Part shown: in pieces, positions 11,302 through 24,300 of the stretch
Layout: each line of letters starts with the position of its first letter
Numbering within the stretch: position 1 is the first letter of the stretch
From: Edaphochlamys debaryana
Lineage: Eukaryota; Chlorophyta; Chlorophyceae; Chlamydomonadales
Direction: 5' to 3'
Length of the DNA stretch: 64,000 nucleotides
Assembly (NCBI GenBank): GCA_016858145.1
Contig: JAEHOE010000025.1
Location: 62,001-126,000, forward strand
The notes under the pieces: generated by a model
What the model saw: the letters and a program-made list of their open reading frames with translations, nothing else
What the model was told of the DNA's origin: nothing
Database searches by the model: none
Made by a program: the position numbers and the translations under genes

Positions 11302-12874
11302 CTACGGGGCGTAGGTGAGGAGGGCAAGCGTGGGTGGGGGGCGGGGTCGGCAGAGGCCGGGCAGGCCCGCTTGGGGTGTTGCTTTTGGGCTGCTCCCAGC
11401 AGTGGCTTAACAACTGTAGCGCTTGACTGCCGACTTCAATCTGCCCGTATGCTGCACACGCGCCTCAATCGTGTGCGTGCAGAGTAGGAGGACCATGGCC
11501 GCGAAGCAATCTGTGCCCTGGTGCTCGTTTGATGGCAGTAACTGCTGTTTCAGGGCAAGCGCAGAGCACGCTGATCCCCGACACCGTCCAGAGCTGTCAC
11601 GCTAGCGTTCGCCTACACGATTCCGACTTGCACCGAGCCCCGAAAGTTGTCCTCGTCTCCCGCTAACGTGATGTCCGGTTGTTGTGCTTTGCTTATGAGC
11701 TGCAGGGAGCGGTTGTGAGTGTGTTTGCTGGAACCTCCCCCACGTCTCGGCGCGAACAGGCCCGATCGCAGTGCGCGAGCCCGCGCAAAGCGCTCCACAC
11801 TCGGCAGAGAGGCCGCCCCGACAGCATGCTGCGCCCAGAACATCTCATAACTTACCTAGTGAACGCAAGGGAAGGTGGGCCGGTGCTACAAGGGCTTTCC
11901 GGACACGGGTGCATGTCCGGCACCATCCTTCCTCCCCCGCCTCCGGAGTGGTTATCGCCTGGCACACATGCTGCCTTCATATGGAATTACGACGTAGCAG
12001 GATTACCGAGCGGCAGATGTGGCTAAAGCAACTGAAGTCTGAGGACTGGGCAGCCTGGGCTGCGGAAAAGGCGACTGCAGCGAAGGGGTATGCTGTAGCT
12101 GCTGGGCGTGCTGGTTGCAGAGGAAAGTGTCGCGGCACCTGCCAGCACGTAAAGGCAGTTGGGAGAGCGGCGGCATAAGTGCAGCTGGGCGGTACTAGGG
12201 CATTGAGCTGAAGCGGAGTGAGAGACAGGGACGGGCTGACAGGGCGGAGGCCTACAGAAGCGTACAGAAGAGAGGAGATAAGAAGAAGGAGAAGCCCAGA
12301 GAGTCTGGAGCAGCAGAAGCTGTGAGGCGAGTGCCTACGGCACCTGGTCAGAGGAAGAAGATTCTGGATATGTGAGCGCCTGGTTAGCGCCAGGTCATCA
12401 AATTGCGCTGGGGGTTCATGACGGCCACGGGCCACGCCGCGGGGACGGCGGGGGTGCACGGCGGGGTTACGACAGACGACGGGGCGTAGTGCAGTGGTGT
12501 TGGCGTCGCATTTCAATCAATTCGTTGGCCGACGCAAAAGGCCTGTGAGGCGTACAGGCGGCGGGGCTGTTGGAGTAGTCAAGGGCCGGCGAAGCAGCAG
12601 CTTCGCTAGCAGAGAGCGCCCAGTACCTTCTACCTGTGTGTTGCGGGTGTGCGTCCTTCGCTCCTGGCACGCCAAGGCTCGAGCCCTCTCGCGCGCCGCT
12701 CGTCGCGGGGACGGCAGGGGTTTACGGCAGGGTATGCGTGCCGCCGTGCGGTCCGTCGTCGAGTACACAGACAACCCTTGTACAGCGCCATACGCATACT
12801 CCGCACAACTCACCGCACCGAGTGTAGCTCGATTCCTCGAAACTCGACACCCATCCTGCATCCTGCTCGCCGAC
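11302..12874. promoter_or_regulatory. Divergent intergenic region with the missing 5' exon
   Basis: This separates a minus-strand gene from a plus-strand gene, so both promoters should be here, as should the unplaced first coding exon of the left gene. The open frame at 11843-11613 (-) is not supported by family motifs. No TATA box or repeat stood out. Confidence 0.45.
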
Positions 12875-15045
12875 ATGCAGCTCTCCGCGGGAAGCCGCAG
12901 CGCGGTGCGCCCAGCCATTGCAGGGCAGAGGCGCAGGATGGTGGTCATGAGGTCTTACGAGACCGACTCTGCTGGTGAGCAAGGGAGCTTCGCTTCTGCG
13001 CCGTTGCAGCGTGCAGCAGGGAGCGCTTTCAATTCCAGTGGACTTTTGTTATGCGCTTAGTGGCTCAGCCCTTGGGTCAAGCGCCTCGGCGACACTCTCC
13101 TCCCATCATGCTTTGCACCCACCGCCAGTGGGCAACAAAATTGAGCCCTGGCTCAAGACGCCCTTTGATCTTCTAGCTTTCGGCCCTCGCGCTGGCATGG
13201 GCGCTCTCCTGTCTATGCCGGAGAAGCTCAGCACCCTGTAAGTGGCCGTTTCGCTGGCACCGCTCGCTGGGTACACTGCACAGAGCCACGCTATAAGCCG
13301 CTAGTCGGCAAGGGACAACGGAAATTCAAACGGGGGTTTCGGCGTGCGCGCGGGTGGACCGGGTTGCCCACGTCCCCTTCATCCCCCTGCCCCACACGCT
13401 CGCTCTGCGTTCCGGCAGGCAAACGGACGTAACCCGCGCTCTGGAGCTGCTGCAGGACCCCCGCCCGCTGGAGGAGAAGCAGCAGGTCGTGCTCAAGGTG
13501 AGGCAGAGGCGTTCTCAGAAGGGGTGACAGCAGGTTCACAGCCTGACCTCACGACCGAGGGTCACTCGTGACGGCTGGCGGCACGAACTTCGGTCGGCCG
13601 CCTGTGGGAGCAGCAGAGCCCGCGGGGCGGGCTCAGGACCACCCATGGTCGAGGGTCCTTTGGCTCTAGGGCCGAACGCGCTCGAGCGAGTCAAGTCTCA
13701 GCTCATCCGTGGGAGCAACGGGGAGGTCGTGAGGCTGGCTGTCAGCCGAGCCCACGTACTTGTTACCCGCACACTTACTGCACCCGACCCGAAGCAACAA
13801 CTGAAAGCCGACCCCACAACGCTCTCACCCCCACGTGACCCACTCAACCCACCCTCCCAACGTCTCTCTCCCCTCTGCAGGAGGTCGAGTCCACCCTGGT
13901 CGAGTTCCTGGAGAAGGGCGCCACCGTGGAGGGCGAGGTGCTGGCCAACGTCAAGACGCTGCTGCCCCCGGAGGCCGCCAACGTGCTCAACGAGCTCATC
14001 CCGGAGCCGCCCAACAAGCAGGTGCGGGCAGGCGGGGGGTGCCAGGGTGGGCCGGCTTGGGGCAGCATCGGGAGGGGGCGGCAGGGCTTTGGGTGTTGCA
14101 AGATGCGGCTTGCGGGAGGGTGTAGTGGGCTCTGGGTTCGGTGCCGAAGAGCAGCCCGCATGCCCTTCCGCCCTTTCTCCCCTTCGCCTCCACCCCACCC
14201 CTTTCCCCGCCTCCTCCTCCCCTCCTCCCATCTTCCCCACCTGCTTCTCCCTCCCTCCGCAGCACCAGGGCATGGACGGTAACGTGGTCCCCGTGGAGCC
14301 CATGGACGTGGCCACTCCCCCGCCCACCTACTACCAGGCCGACGTGCTGGGCAACCAAGTCGGTGAGCGGAGGGGGAGGCGGGGGGGAGGGGCCTGGGCG
14401 GGATCGTCCCGGCGCTGCCGACCTGCCGCAGCCCTCCCGGGCGCCGTGCCGCTGGTTGCCTGGCCGACACCATGGTAATCCTCCCCCAGCCCGCCCTGCC
14501 GGCTCCTTCCCTCCACCTGCCATCAGCCCACGTCCTCCGGCACCCCCCACCGCGCCCTTCACCCGCACACCCCCCTTTCACCTTCCGTTTCCCCCAGCGT
14601 CCGAGATGACCGAGATCAAGAACGCCGTCACGGGGCTCAAGACCGCCCTGGACGCAGTGCGCACCAACGCGGACGCGGCCGCCACCAACATCCTGCGCCT
14701 CAACCTCAAGGAGGCGCGCGACCAGGTGCGGACGCAATGGGGAGGCGGAGGGCAGGCGGGGGGAGCGGCGGGCGGCGGCTCGGGAGTGGGCACACGTGGG
14801 GGCCCTGCCGAAGTGGGCGGCCCCTCATCTCACCTGGCTCGCATCTCCGTGAACAACGCACCCGAGCCCCGCCCCCATCCTGGTCATCCTGTTGTCCCAC
14901 CCCACCCCCCGCCCCTCTCCGCCCCCAGCTCGCCCGCCGCGTGGCCGAGGTGAGCCCCGTCACGGAGTCGGACCCCTCCATCGCCGCCGCCACCCGCGAG
15001 GCGCGCATCCTGCTGGAGGAGGTGGACTCGTCCTTCTTCCCCTGA
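12875..15045 (+). CDS. Unrecognised protein, probably plastid-targeted
   Basis: Exons: 12875-12974, 13129-13237, 13419-13497, 13881-14021, 14263-14362, 14598-14725, 14929-15045 (TGA). Phases agree throughout, giving 257 residues. The N-terminus (MQLSAGSRSAVRPAIAGQRR) is Ser/Ala/Arg-rich without acidic residues, like algal plastid transit peptides. The mature part starts near residue 35 with WLKTPFDLLAFGPRAGMGAL, followed by helical segments (LSTLQTDVTRALELLQDPR; ESTLVEFLEKGATVEGEVL), a Pro-rich linker with PPPTYYQADVLGNQV, another helix (EMTEIKNAVTGLKTALDAVR) and LARRVAEVSPVTESDPSI. It ends DSSFFP. I see no catalytic motif and do not recognise the family. The model itself is strong because seven exons splice cleanly. 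ATG 12875 was chosen because it gives a transit-like start and exon 1 ends at a GTGAGC donor. Confidence 0.8.
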
Positions 15046-16541
15046 GCGGCCGCCGTCGTCCCCTGGAGCGGCCGTGTGTCCCCGGAGCGGCCCTCGCTCC
15101 CCTTGGTGGTGTGACCGGGGCCAACGTGAGCCCCCAATGGGTTGGGCTAGGCGGCACCCTGTGAGCCGGCCCTCTGCCCCTGGAGCTGTGCGGGGGAGGG
15201 GGCTGAGGTCTGGACCGAAAAAATGGCGGGGATTGACGTGGGCGCTGCAGACGTGGGAGGGAGGCGGGGCTGTGAGACGGACGGTGGGGCGTATGGTGTC
15301 TTCTTTTCCTCCGTCGGGGGTTCTTTTGCGGCTGGCGCGGCTTCTGCGGTCTGACGCGTTGTTGGAAGACGCACACTGCCGCTATCCACAGTGGGGTCAT
15401 TTGAGGAATTTGGAGGCGGGGCTCTCCGTGACCTTACCACATCGGTGTCTGTACAGTAGTATTACTGCACTGGCCTCCATTGGTCTGTGCGGCAGCAGCA
15501 ATTTGAATTTGGCTTGTTTCATGGCCGGAGCACCTTGCTTCGAGGTGCGGTTGGTGCGTCCGCTATTGGCGACATTCGTCCGGGCCTGGGAAGGCAGCAG
15601 CTGCACCGAAGGTGCAGGCCTGCCCCTCGTGTTACGCCGCCCAGCCACGCTCCTGTCTGCCCCGCGGGGTGGTTGTCCGTATGGCTCAATGCCCGTGCAA
15701 CCGCAGACCAGGTTGCAGGTGCAGGCCCAGCTTTCTCCGAATACTCCCGAGCCACCAGAGTCAGCTCCCTCTCTTCACGTTCGCACGACCGTTAGCGTGG
15801 AGTGACTACCGGTAGTGACTACAGCTCCGTCCGCATCCGGATTCATCTGCTGGGCTAGAAGGCCCGACCGCGCCCATCATTCCACACGGCGACGCGTACC
15901 ACGATCCGTGATCCCGTCAAAGCGTAACTCACGCCTGCGCAACCGTCAACCTTCGCACATCACGCGTAAAACACATCAACCGACTCACCATACACGTTTG
16001 CTCACCCTACTATGACGCAATGCCGTTGCACCCGGCCGCTAAACCCCAGCCTACACTCACGCGACCCTTCCCAGCCTTTCCTGCTCTCACTTGGAGCCAC
16101 GGGCAGCGCGCGTGCCTCTGCCCCTCCTTCTGCCTTCCCCTTCACCTGCAGCTCGCGTACAGTCACTACCAATGGTCACGGCACTGACGGCCAACAGAGA
16201 ACTGCATTGCGCTTGTTACTGGGTCGAGTCCCATCCCCTCTCGTTTACTGCGATATGCCTGCTGCAGTCATTGCTTTGCGCGTCCTGCTGCTCTCGCTCC
16301 TGCGTCCCCAGCGTCCAGCCTGCTCGTGAGGGGCCGCTTGCGTTGCCCCTCTGCTATACGCTCCACCTGGCCTATGGCGGTGACAATCCTGTGCCCCGGG
16401 CCCTGCTGCTGAATCCCCTGCTGTGCAACACGCATGCAACACGCATTGCGCCCAGCCACGCCGTGCTGGGCGCGACGCCTGCCGCCCCGTGCTACGCGTG
16501 CTGCGCGCCTCGGCTGCCCCCGTGTGCTGCGCCTGCGGCCC
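15046..16541. other. Convergent 3' spacer
   Basis: It lies between the stop codons of a plus-strand and a minus-strand gene and should contain both 3' UTRs. I found no credible reading frame, repeat or TGTAA-type poly(A) signal. Confidence 0.5.
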
Positions 16542-19500
16542 TCAAAGCCGCCGCTGCACGCCCGACGAGCCCCGGCCGTCGCCCCCCGTCGTGGGGACGC
16601 CCCCGCTTGAGGCCAGCTTGCAATAGGTGTCACACCAGCCCTGCGTGTAGGCGGGGAGGGCAGGCACATGCTACGTGAGTCAGGGAAGCAAGAACGGGAC
16701 GAGGCTACGCCAGACCCGACCCAGCCCGCAGCCGCCAATTGACCACCAGTAGTGCCCACCTGGATGATGGTTTCGCTGACCGTGCCATTCACCACGCCAA
16801 TGGTGACCACCTGGGGGAGGGAGGGCGAGGAGCAACAGTTCAGCACACAACCAACCCTTGCGCATGCCCCTTGGCAGCCCGCTCCACCCCCCGCAGAGCT
16901 GCGGGCTACATCCCCGAGCAAAGCTCCAGACCTCCCGGCGGCGGCGGACCGCCAGGCGGCGGGTTTGCTGGGCGGTTTCGAGCGGGCCTACGGCCTTAAT
17001 CGCCTGTAAACGTACATACCTCCCCAGCCCCTGTTGGCCCCACTCCCTCGCCGCCCCACGCGCTGCCCCACGCCGCTGCCCCACGCCTGCTGTGGGCCCC
17101 CGGCGCCGCGCCTACCTGGCCCCGCGGGCACGTGAGCTGCGAGGTGGTGTTGGGGAACACTGTGTAGCCGCACGAGGTGGGCCAGATGCGGGCGGCGTCG
17201 CAGTCCCACCAGTCGCTCGGCGCGCACACCCACTGAGGGGTCAAACGGCGGATGGGGGGGGGGGGGCAAGGCGGGGGCAGGCAGGCGGGGTGAGGTGAGC
17301 CAGGCGGGCAGTTGCACGGGAGGCCAGCAAGGGAGGGGCACTAGGCTGTGCGAAGCAAGCACGACAAAGGTGGCAGCGGTGGCAGCAGAAGCAATGCCCT
17401 TAGTCACCATCGCGTGCTCCCATCCGTTCAGCCCATCGCATCCCCATCCCCTGCCCGCCCCCGCCCCTCCGCACCGGGTTGCAGCACCCCCCCACGGGCG
17501 CCTTGTGCAGCAGCCCGATCACGCCCCCGAACATGGCCCCGATCACTGCCGCCAGCAGGGCGCAGGCCAGCGCCAGCAGCAGCACCTCGCGGCCTTTGCT
17601 TTTGGACTCCTGGGGGGAGGGGTGGTGGGTGGGCGGGTTGGGGGGTCCCTTGGGTGGCGCTGAAGGCAAGGAGCTCTTGCTGGGATCGAGCTTTTACGCG
17701 GAAGCATGGGTGGGTGAGTGGGTGGGACACGGGTGGCCGCAGGACATGAACGCCCTGGCCCTCTACGCAGGGCTGCTACGGTATGGCTTTCCGCGGAAGC
17801 AGCCCCACAAGGCCCGTCCGCCCGCCCCCAGCCCGCGGCCGCCGCCTCACGTGTCTCCGCACGAGCATGGCCGACAGACAGAGCGCCGCTCCGAACACGA
17901 AGCCCGCGGTGTTGCCCGAGTTGTCCACAAAGGGGGTGGCGCCGATGAAGGCGTTGAGCCTGGGGTGGTGGTGTCACGCGTGTGGGGGGGTGGGGCCGGG
18001 TGGCAGCACGTCAGGCGCACTCACACAAGCACGAGTGCGGGATAGCTACGCCAGGGGAGGTATGAGTCGTGATGAGGGGATGCTTGCGCGGGAGCGTAGC
18101 CAAGCGGCAGCCAAGCGTGTGGCGGTTGGTGCCCCTAGGAGCGACCCAGACACCCTGTGGGGCCCCGACCGCGCCTCACCCCAGCGCCGCCGCCGCCACC
18201 AGGGCCGTGGCCCAGTGGTTCCGGTGCCACCGCCACCAGAAGATGAGCATTGCACACGCCGCACCTGCGCGTGTACGGCAGGGGTACGGCACCGGTTTGT
18301 GCATTACTCAGATGCGGTCTCACTACGCGGCGGCGCGCCCTCAGCCCCCACTACTGCGCCCTGCGGTTCAGCATGCGGCACAGCAGGACCGCACTGCGGA
18401 CCGCCATCAGCCGGACTGGACCCGCAGGTAGATCCACTGTTTGCGCCTGGGCGGCGCAGCACGCACCCGCCAGCCCGAACGCGGGTATGGAGGCGCCGCA
18501 GGTCATGTAGTCGGCCCCGATGTTGGCCGAGAAGATCTCCCCCGCCAGGCCGGAGGTGAGGAAGATGGCGGCTGCGGGGAGCGGGCGGGGAGGGCCGAAG
18601 GGGTGACGGGGCCAGGGTCTGGAGTCGTCGTGTGAGCGCAATCGCGAGAACCTACCGGTGCCAAAAGCCCCTTCCAGCTGAGGCCATCGCCACGGGACGC
18701 CGCGCGGGCACCGACAATCCTCTTCCGCCAGTAGGCCCCCCTCCGCTGTATACCACCTTCCCCTGCCGCCGCCCCTGCCCCCCCGCCATGCCCCCTCCCT
18801 CCGGCCCCCGCTCACCCACGGTCCAGGGGCTGAGCTCCCGCGCCAGGTAGTGCCCAAACATCCACGTCATCCCCAGGTTGGCCGTCAGGTGGATGGCGCC
18901 TGCGGAATGGGCAGGCGGGGGCGGGGACCAGTACCGTAAGTCGTCACGCCAGGCACGCACAACCACCACAGGCGTAGGGTAAGCAGTCTGTGTGTCGGTC
19001 ACCAGCTCCTGAGCAGACCGCAGCAGCAGTCCCGGACTAGACCGACCGGTCGCGGCTGCCTGGGCACGTCCCACGGCCAGGGCATAGCGGAGAGCTTAGG
19101 GCCGACGGTGGCGCTTTGCAGCAAAGGCGTCCCGTCCCCGGTGCATTCCGTAAGGGGTGACGCCGGGCCGAAGCCGACAGCTGACGATGGAGATATGCAG
19201 ACGTCCGATTGGGCACAATACCCGGACCCGTCATGCGGTCGGGCTCACCCGCATTGTAGAAGATGGAGGTGATCAGGCGCCACCACTGATTGCCGTACAC
19301 GATCTTCTGGGTGTGGGTGCCGCTGCGAGCACGGAGAGGTTTGGGGGTTGCCAGGTTCAGCGCCGCATGAAGGGTGCCCCAAAGCAGGTGCCGGGTGGAG
19401 CATTGGGCGCGGGACGAACGTGTCTGGGCCTCGGGTCAGCCCCGAGCAGCAACCGCCTCCAGCAAAGCCATCGCACATGTCGCCTGCACCCAATCGTGTC

Positions 19501-20969
19501 TTTCTTGCTGCAATCATCCGCGCGGCAGGGGCAACCGCCCTCGCCCTCCTGCTCCGCCCTGGCAGGTGCCAGGCACCCCGCTCAACCAGCCGCAGCACCG
19601 CCGGTCGTCTGCTCTCCGTGCTTTCCCTTAGCAGCGGAGCTTGGGCCTGGGCCTGGGCCTGGGCCTCCAGCTCCGCCTCCGCCATGATGGCGGCCAGGTC
19701 CAGGCGGTCCAGGGGCAGGCCCCTCGGAGATGGCGACCCCCCTCTGCCCTGGCCTCCCGGCATCAGCCCGCGCCCCGCACGGCCCCCGCTCGCATCGGGC
19801 TGGCCCCCCAAGCCCCGCACGTGCAGCTCACCCCATCTCGATCACGCCCTGCTGCCCCGGGCCCAGCAGCGGGTTGTCCTCAAGGTCCGCCACCTGCGGG
19901 GGGGCGCCGCACGTGAGGCAACACATGGTTGGACGCCATGTCGAAGCCAGGGCCAGGGACGTGTGCACAGGCAGGGCAGTGGGCACACGGCGGCGCTGGG
20001 GTCAGACGCGCAGCGCCGGTGGAACGCCGGAACGCGGAAGGCGGCGGTGTGTGGAGGCAACACCAGGCCTGCCGGTCAGCCGCCACCGCCCAGTGGCGCG
20101 CACCCGCGCCGGGAGTCCCCCCTGGCTTTGCCGTGCTCAGGACCCCATTCCCGAGGGGGCTTTCGCTAGGGAGGATGCGCCGGGAGGTTTTCCAGGGAGG
20201 ATGCGCCCCCCACAAGGCCGTGGCACGCGCCAGGCCGCAGATTCCGGGGTCGGGAAAGCTGCAGTGCGGGCCCGCCGTTTCGCCTCCAGGACCCGGGCTG
20301 GGGACCCCAGCTGGCGGCAGCTTCCGCCCGTCAGGCCCACGTGCGAGACGCCAAGTACGGCCGTGGGCTCGAGCACCCGTGCCCCATCGTGCGTATCACA
20401 CCTGCCAATCCACAATGTATAACCCGACGATGAAATACACTAGCTCAGCCACGCAGAGGGTGTTGTACAGGAAGGCGAAGATCCGCAGGTGCCGCCGTAC
20501 GCGCAGCTGCTCCCTGAGCGCGCAGATTTGGATCCAGGAATCATGGCCGGAAGTGGACCGGGGAAGCAGGGTTGTAGCAAAGTAAGCACCGGGGAGAAAC
20601 AGCAGGGGGTGGCTGGGCGGCGACGGAGCGTGGAGTTCGGAAAGGGCAGCGGTCGTGGCACGAACCCCAGCTTGGCTTGGGCCCCCTGGTAGCCAGCGCC
20701 CCGCCGACTTCTATACAAGTCCTACCGCTCGATGAGCTGTGCCCGCTCATAGTCTTGTTGCTGGGCGATCGCCGCGGCCTGTGGGGGCCCTCTCGTCAGC
20801 AGCTGCCGGGCCCGTATAGGTCCGTGCACTGCCGGGAAGCGGGTCCCACCCAGTATGCGGACGTCGACCCGACGTAGACTCCCTCCGCTTGATGGCTCGT
20901 TTGGAGCGGCAGGCCCTCCACGAGCTGGATTTGCTGTGGAGCGACGGGCTGCCCCGGCGCTGGCTGCAT
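16542..20969 (-). CDS. Rhomboid-like membrane protein lacking the catalytic His
   Basis: Exons, 5' to 3': 20969-20850, 20778-20726, 20513-20402, 19893-19832, 19322-19249, 18899-18816, 18571-18467, 18264-18180, 17959-17851, 17609-17475, 17232-17116, 16810-16760, 16640-16542. This gives about 401 residues; the first exon is the least certain. The rhomboid core is clear: a first membrane helix (NTLCVAELVYFIVGLYIV), then QWWRLITSIFYNAGAIHL and TANLGMTWMFGHYLA, and the serine motif GASIPAFGL (Ser near 196). Where plant rhomboids have VDNFAHxGGF, this protein reads VDNSGNTAGF, so Asn replaces the catalytic His near residue 248, and Ile follows the Ser where Gly is usual. An extra C-terminal helix and a Cys-rich tail (CCNPWVCAPSDWWDC) match the plant rhomboid layout. 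Inference: an inactive, iRhom-like regulator or chaperone rather than a protease. It faces the b5 reductase gene across about 400 bases. Confidence 0.85.
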
Positions 20970-21367
20970 CCCGCTATCTAGTTCGATTGACACTGTTGGA
21001 ACTCTCCTGTGTGCATCGCGCGCGGTGATTGGAGCGAGGCTTCGGCAGTTCGTGCTTGTTTAACGCGCTAAACGTCGCGCCTGGCCAGCGGTTGCTGTTG
21101 CAGGTGTAACAAAGTTGCTTGTATGGGCTCACGTATGCAGAGAAACAAGTGCGGGGTAGGGTCGGCGAATGTTGCAGGCCCCAACTGTGGGGCCGCACGC
21201 GGGATGGCGCTTGCCGCGAATGCCGCCATCGGCATGGTCGCTCTCGTCGACCAAGGTGCCGCTGACAGTCACTATTGACGCGAGTGGAATAGGCCGTGAC
21301 CCCTCTGCTATAGAGGCCCCGGCCTGCGCGGCGCGAGCAACGCGTTTTGGGCATCACTTGAACCAAA
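20970..21367. promoter_or_regulatory. Compact bidirectional promoter region
   Basis: Only 398 bases separate the start codons of the rhomboid-like gene (-) and the b5 reductase gene (+). Both promoters and 5' UTRs must fit here or overlap the genes. No individual box could be assigned with confidence. Confidence 0.55.
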
Positions 21368-24300
21368 ATGAACGACGCGCTTGGGGCCCTAGTGCCCTTC
21401 ATCAGCTATTGGCAGGGCACGCTGGGGCTGCTGGTCTTCGTGATACTGATCCAGGTATGCGCGTGGCCATCCCGGAACCGTTCCCGCCTTGATGCTCAGT
21501 GCGGCGTTGCGGCAACCAGCCCCGCGGGAGACAGTGGCGCAGCGTGGAGCGGCACATATTACACATACACACAGGATGGAGCGTGGCTAGAGGCGTTCAA
21601 CGCTCACATTTTTACGGACTGTACGCTCCAGACGTATGGGAGGGGGTTTGGAGGGGGCCTCGTCGGTTTCAGCACGCCTTGTGCTCTATTTCCTGCCCAC
21701 GCTCGCGCCCCTCCTCCCTAAACGACTGCATGCTTCCCCTGCCTCCTCATGCCGCACATATTCCTCTGGGGTTCTGCCCCCCACGCAACCCATCGCCCTG
21801 TCTGTGGCGTCCACCCTTTTCCACACCTCGACACCCCTCTCCTTCAGCCCCCAACCAAACTCGTCCCTCTCTCTCTCCAACCCCCCTTCCGCAACCAGGT
21901 GGTGGTGTTCCTCCGCCGCAAGACCCGGAAGCCCTTCCTGAACCCCACCGAGTTCCAGCAGGTTCCGCTGGTGGAGAAGACCCAGCTCACGCACAACACC
22001 GTGGTGGGTGGGGGCTCGGGAGTCGGGGGTTGGGAAGGCTTGGCACGAGGAAACACGGGAATCCCGCGCTCGAGTCAGATGCCGCGATGGTTCAGGTGCT
22101 CGCTTGAACGAGACGTAACCCGGACACGGCTCTAGGCCGGTCGGCATGCTCCGGGCAGCGCAGGTAACTCGGCGTGTTGACTAGGGCATGGTGCTGTTGA
22201 GGAGGGCAATGACTGATCCCAAACCCGCCGCCTTCCTCCGCCCATCCCTCTGCAGCGGCTCCGCTTCGCCCTGCCTGACTCCGACATGCGCCTGGGGCTG
22301 CCCATTGGGCAGGTGGGGGGGGGCTGGGGGGTGGGGGGATCTGTTTGTGTGTGCGTGTGTGTCTGGGGGGGGGATGAGTGAAGGGCGGAGGGCCCGAGGG
22401 GGAGGTCAGTTGGGGCTTGGCTCGGGGGTGCCAGGGAGGCCCCGAAGGACCCGGGGGGCAGGTGGAAGGGGGGGGGGCGCTTGAGGGCGAATGGTGGGCA
22501 GCTTGGCAACAGAGCGGACCTGGCGGGGATGCAGATGCACCCCCCCCCCCGCCAGGCACATACTCCCCGGCTGAGCCCACGCACTGAGCTCGACCCCTCA
22601 CATCACCACAGCTCCCCCCCCCCCCCGCCTTCCTCCATCTCAATCCCCTGCCCCTCCGCCTCCGCTACCGTGCTTCCCTGACAAGCCGACGCGATCCCAC
22701 GCAACTTCCAGCCACCCTTCATGCCCCAACTCCCTTTCCCCCCTCTCCCCCCCCCCCCCCCCCAGCACATCACCTTCCTGGCTCAGGACGCCGAGGGCAA
22801 GGACGTGTACCGCCCCTACACCCCCGTGTCGGACGACGACCAGCTGGGGTGCGTGGACTTCGTCATCAAGGTGGGGGGGAGAGGGAGAGGGGATGATGTT
22901 CGGAGCATAGGGAGGGAGGAGGGGGGGAGGAGGGGGATGGGAGCTGACGACCGACGACCAGCTGGGGTCTGTGCAGATGACTGGCTTGCAGCCTCCCCAG
23001 CACGGCACCCTCTGCCTGGCCTCTGCTTCCCTGGCATCCGTCCAGAGCCCAGGCGCGGCCTGCCTGCTTGCCTGCCCCTTTCTTCGCCGCCGCCTCAGCC
23101 CCCAGCCTCCCCCTACCCCCCCGCAACCCGCGTTGTCTGTTCGCAAGCTTCGCAAGCAAAGCTTCCCTGGCGTCGGCGCGATCCCGCTCAGCAGCCAACA
23201 CCCCCCCTACACCCCTACACCCCCAGCTGTACCCCGAGGGCAAGATGTCCCAGATCCTGGCCCGCATGGCCCTGGGTCAGACCATGGCCATGAAGGGACC
23301 CAAGGGCCGCTTCACGTACGAGCCCAACATGGTCAAGAAGTTCGGTGAGGGGGGAGGGAAGAATGGTTTCCAGCGTGTGAAGCCGTGTGGCCTTGTGGCC
23401 TGGCTGGTCGGCCTATGGGGGGCTACCGTATGCGTCGATGCGTTTCCAGCTGAGGGAGTCACCTACTGCTGAGCCGAGGAGGGGCCGGAGGGTGGAGCCT
23501 GCGTTCCCCAACGCCCCCTTTCATCACCGCGTGTACCCTCCCCCCCCCACCTCCCCGCCACCTCCCCGCCCAGGCATGATTGCGGGCGGCACCGGCATCA
23601 CTCCCATGTTCCAGGTGGGTAGGACATGGGGAGGGGTAGGATGTGGAGGGGGGGGAGAAAGGGACCATGAAGGGCCTTGCATGCCTGGTCCTGCTGGTCC
23701 CTCCCCCGTGCCCGTCCCGCTCGCACCCTTCGAACCGCGACCCCAATCTGCCCCCACCCCACCCCCCTGTCAGGTCATCAACGCCATCCTCAAGAACCCC
23801 AAGGACACCACCAAGATCTCCCTGCTGTACGGCAACCTGTCCGAGCAGGACATCCTGCTGCGCAAGGTGGGGAGCTCGGGGGGGGGCGTGCCGTAAGGCA
23901 AAGTCCCTTCAGTTGTGAGGCCTGTCCACATACGGTACGTTCCATTGGCCCCGACACTCTGGGGCCTCAAAGAATGGGGCCTCCAATTGCGGAACTCTCT
24001 GTGAGAAGCTCCCATGTGTTCCAATCTGCGTAACTCGTCTCCCGTGTCTCCTTTCCCATGTGTTCCAATCTCCCCTCTCCCCCCCCCCTGTCAGGAGCTG
24101 GACCAGCTCGAGGCCATGCACGGCGACCGCCTGTCCGTCTACCACGTGCTCAACTCCGTGCCCCCGGGCTGGCAGGGCGGCGCGGGCTTCATCACTCGGG
24201 ACATGATCTCCAAGCAGTTCGGGGAGCCCAGTGAGCGGGGCGAGGGAGGGGGGGGGTGTCATGGGAAGGGGGAGGGCGCGGGGCGGGGTGTCGCGCTCTG

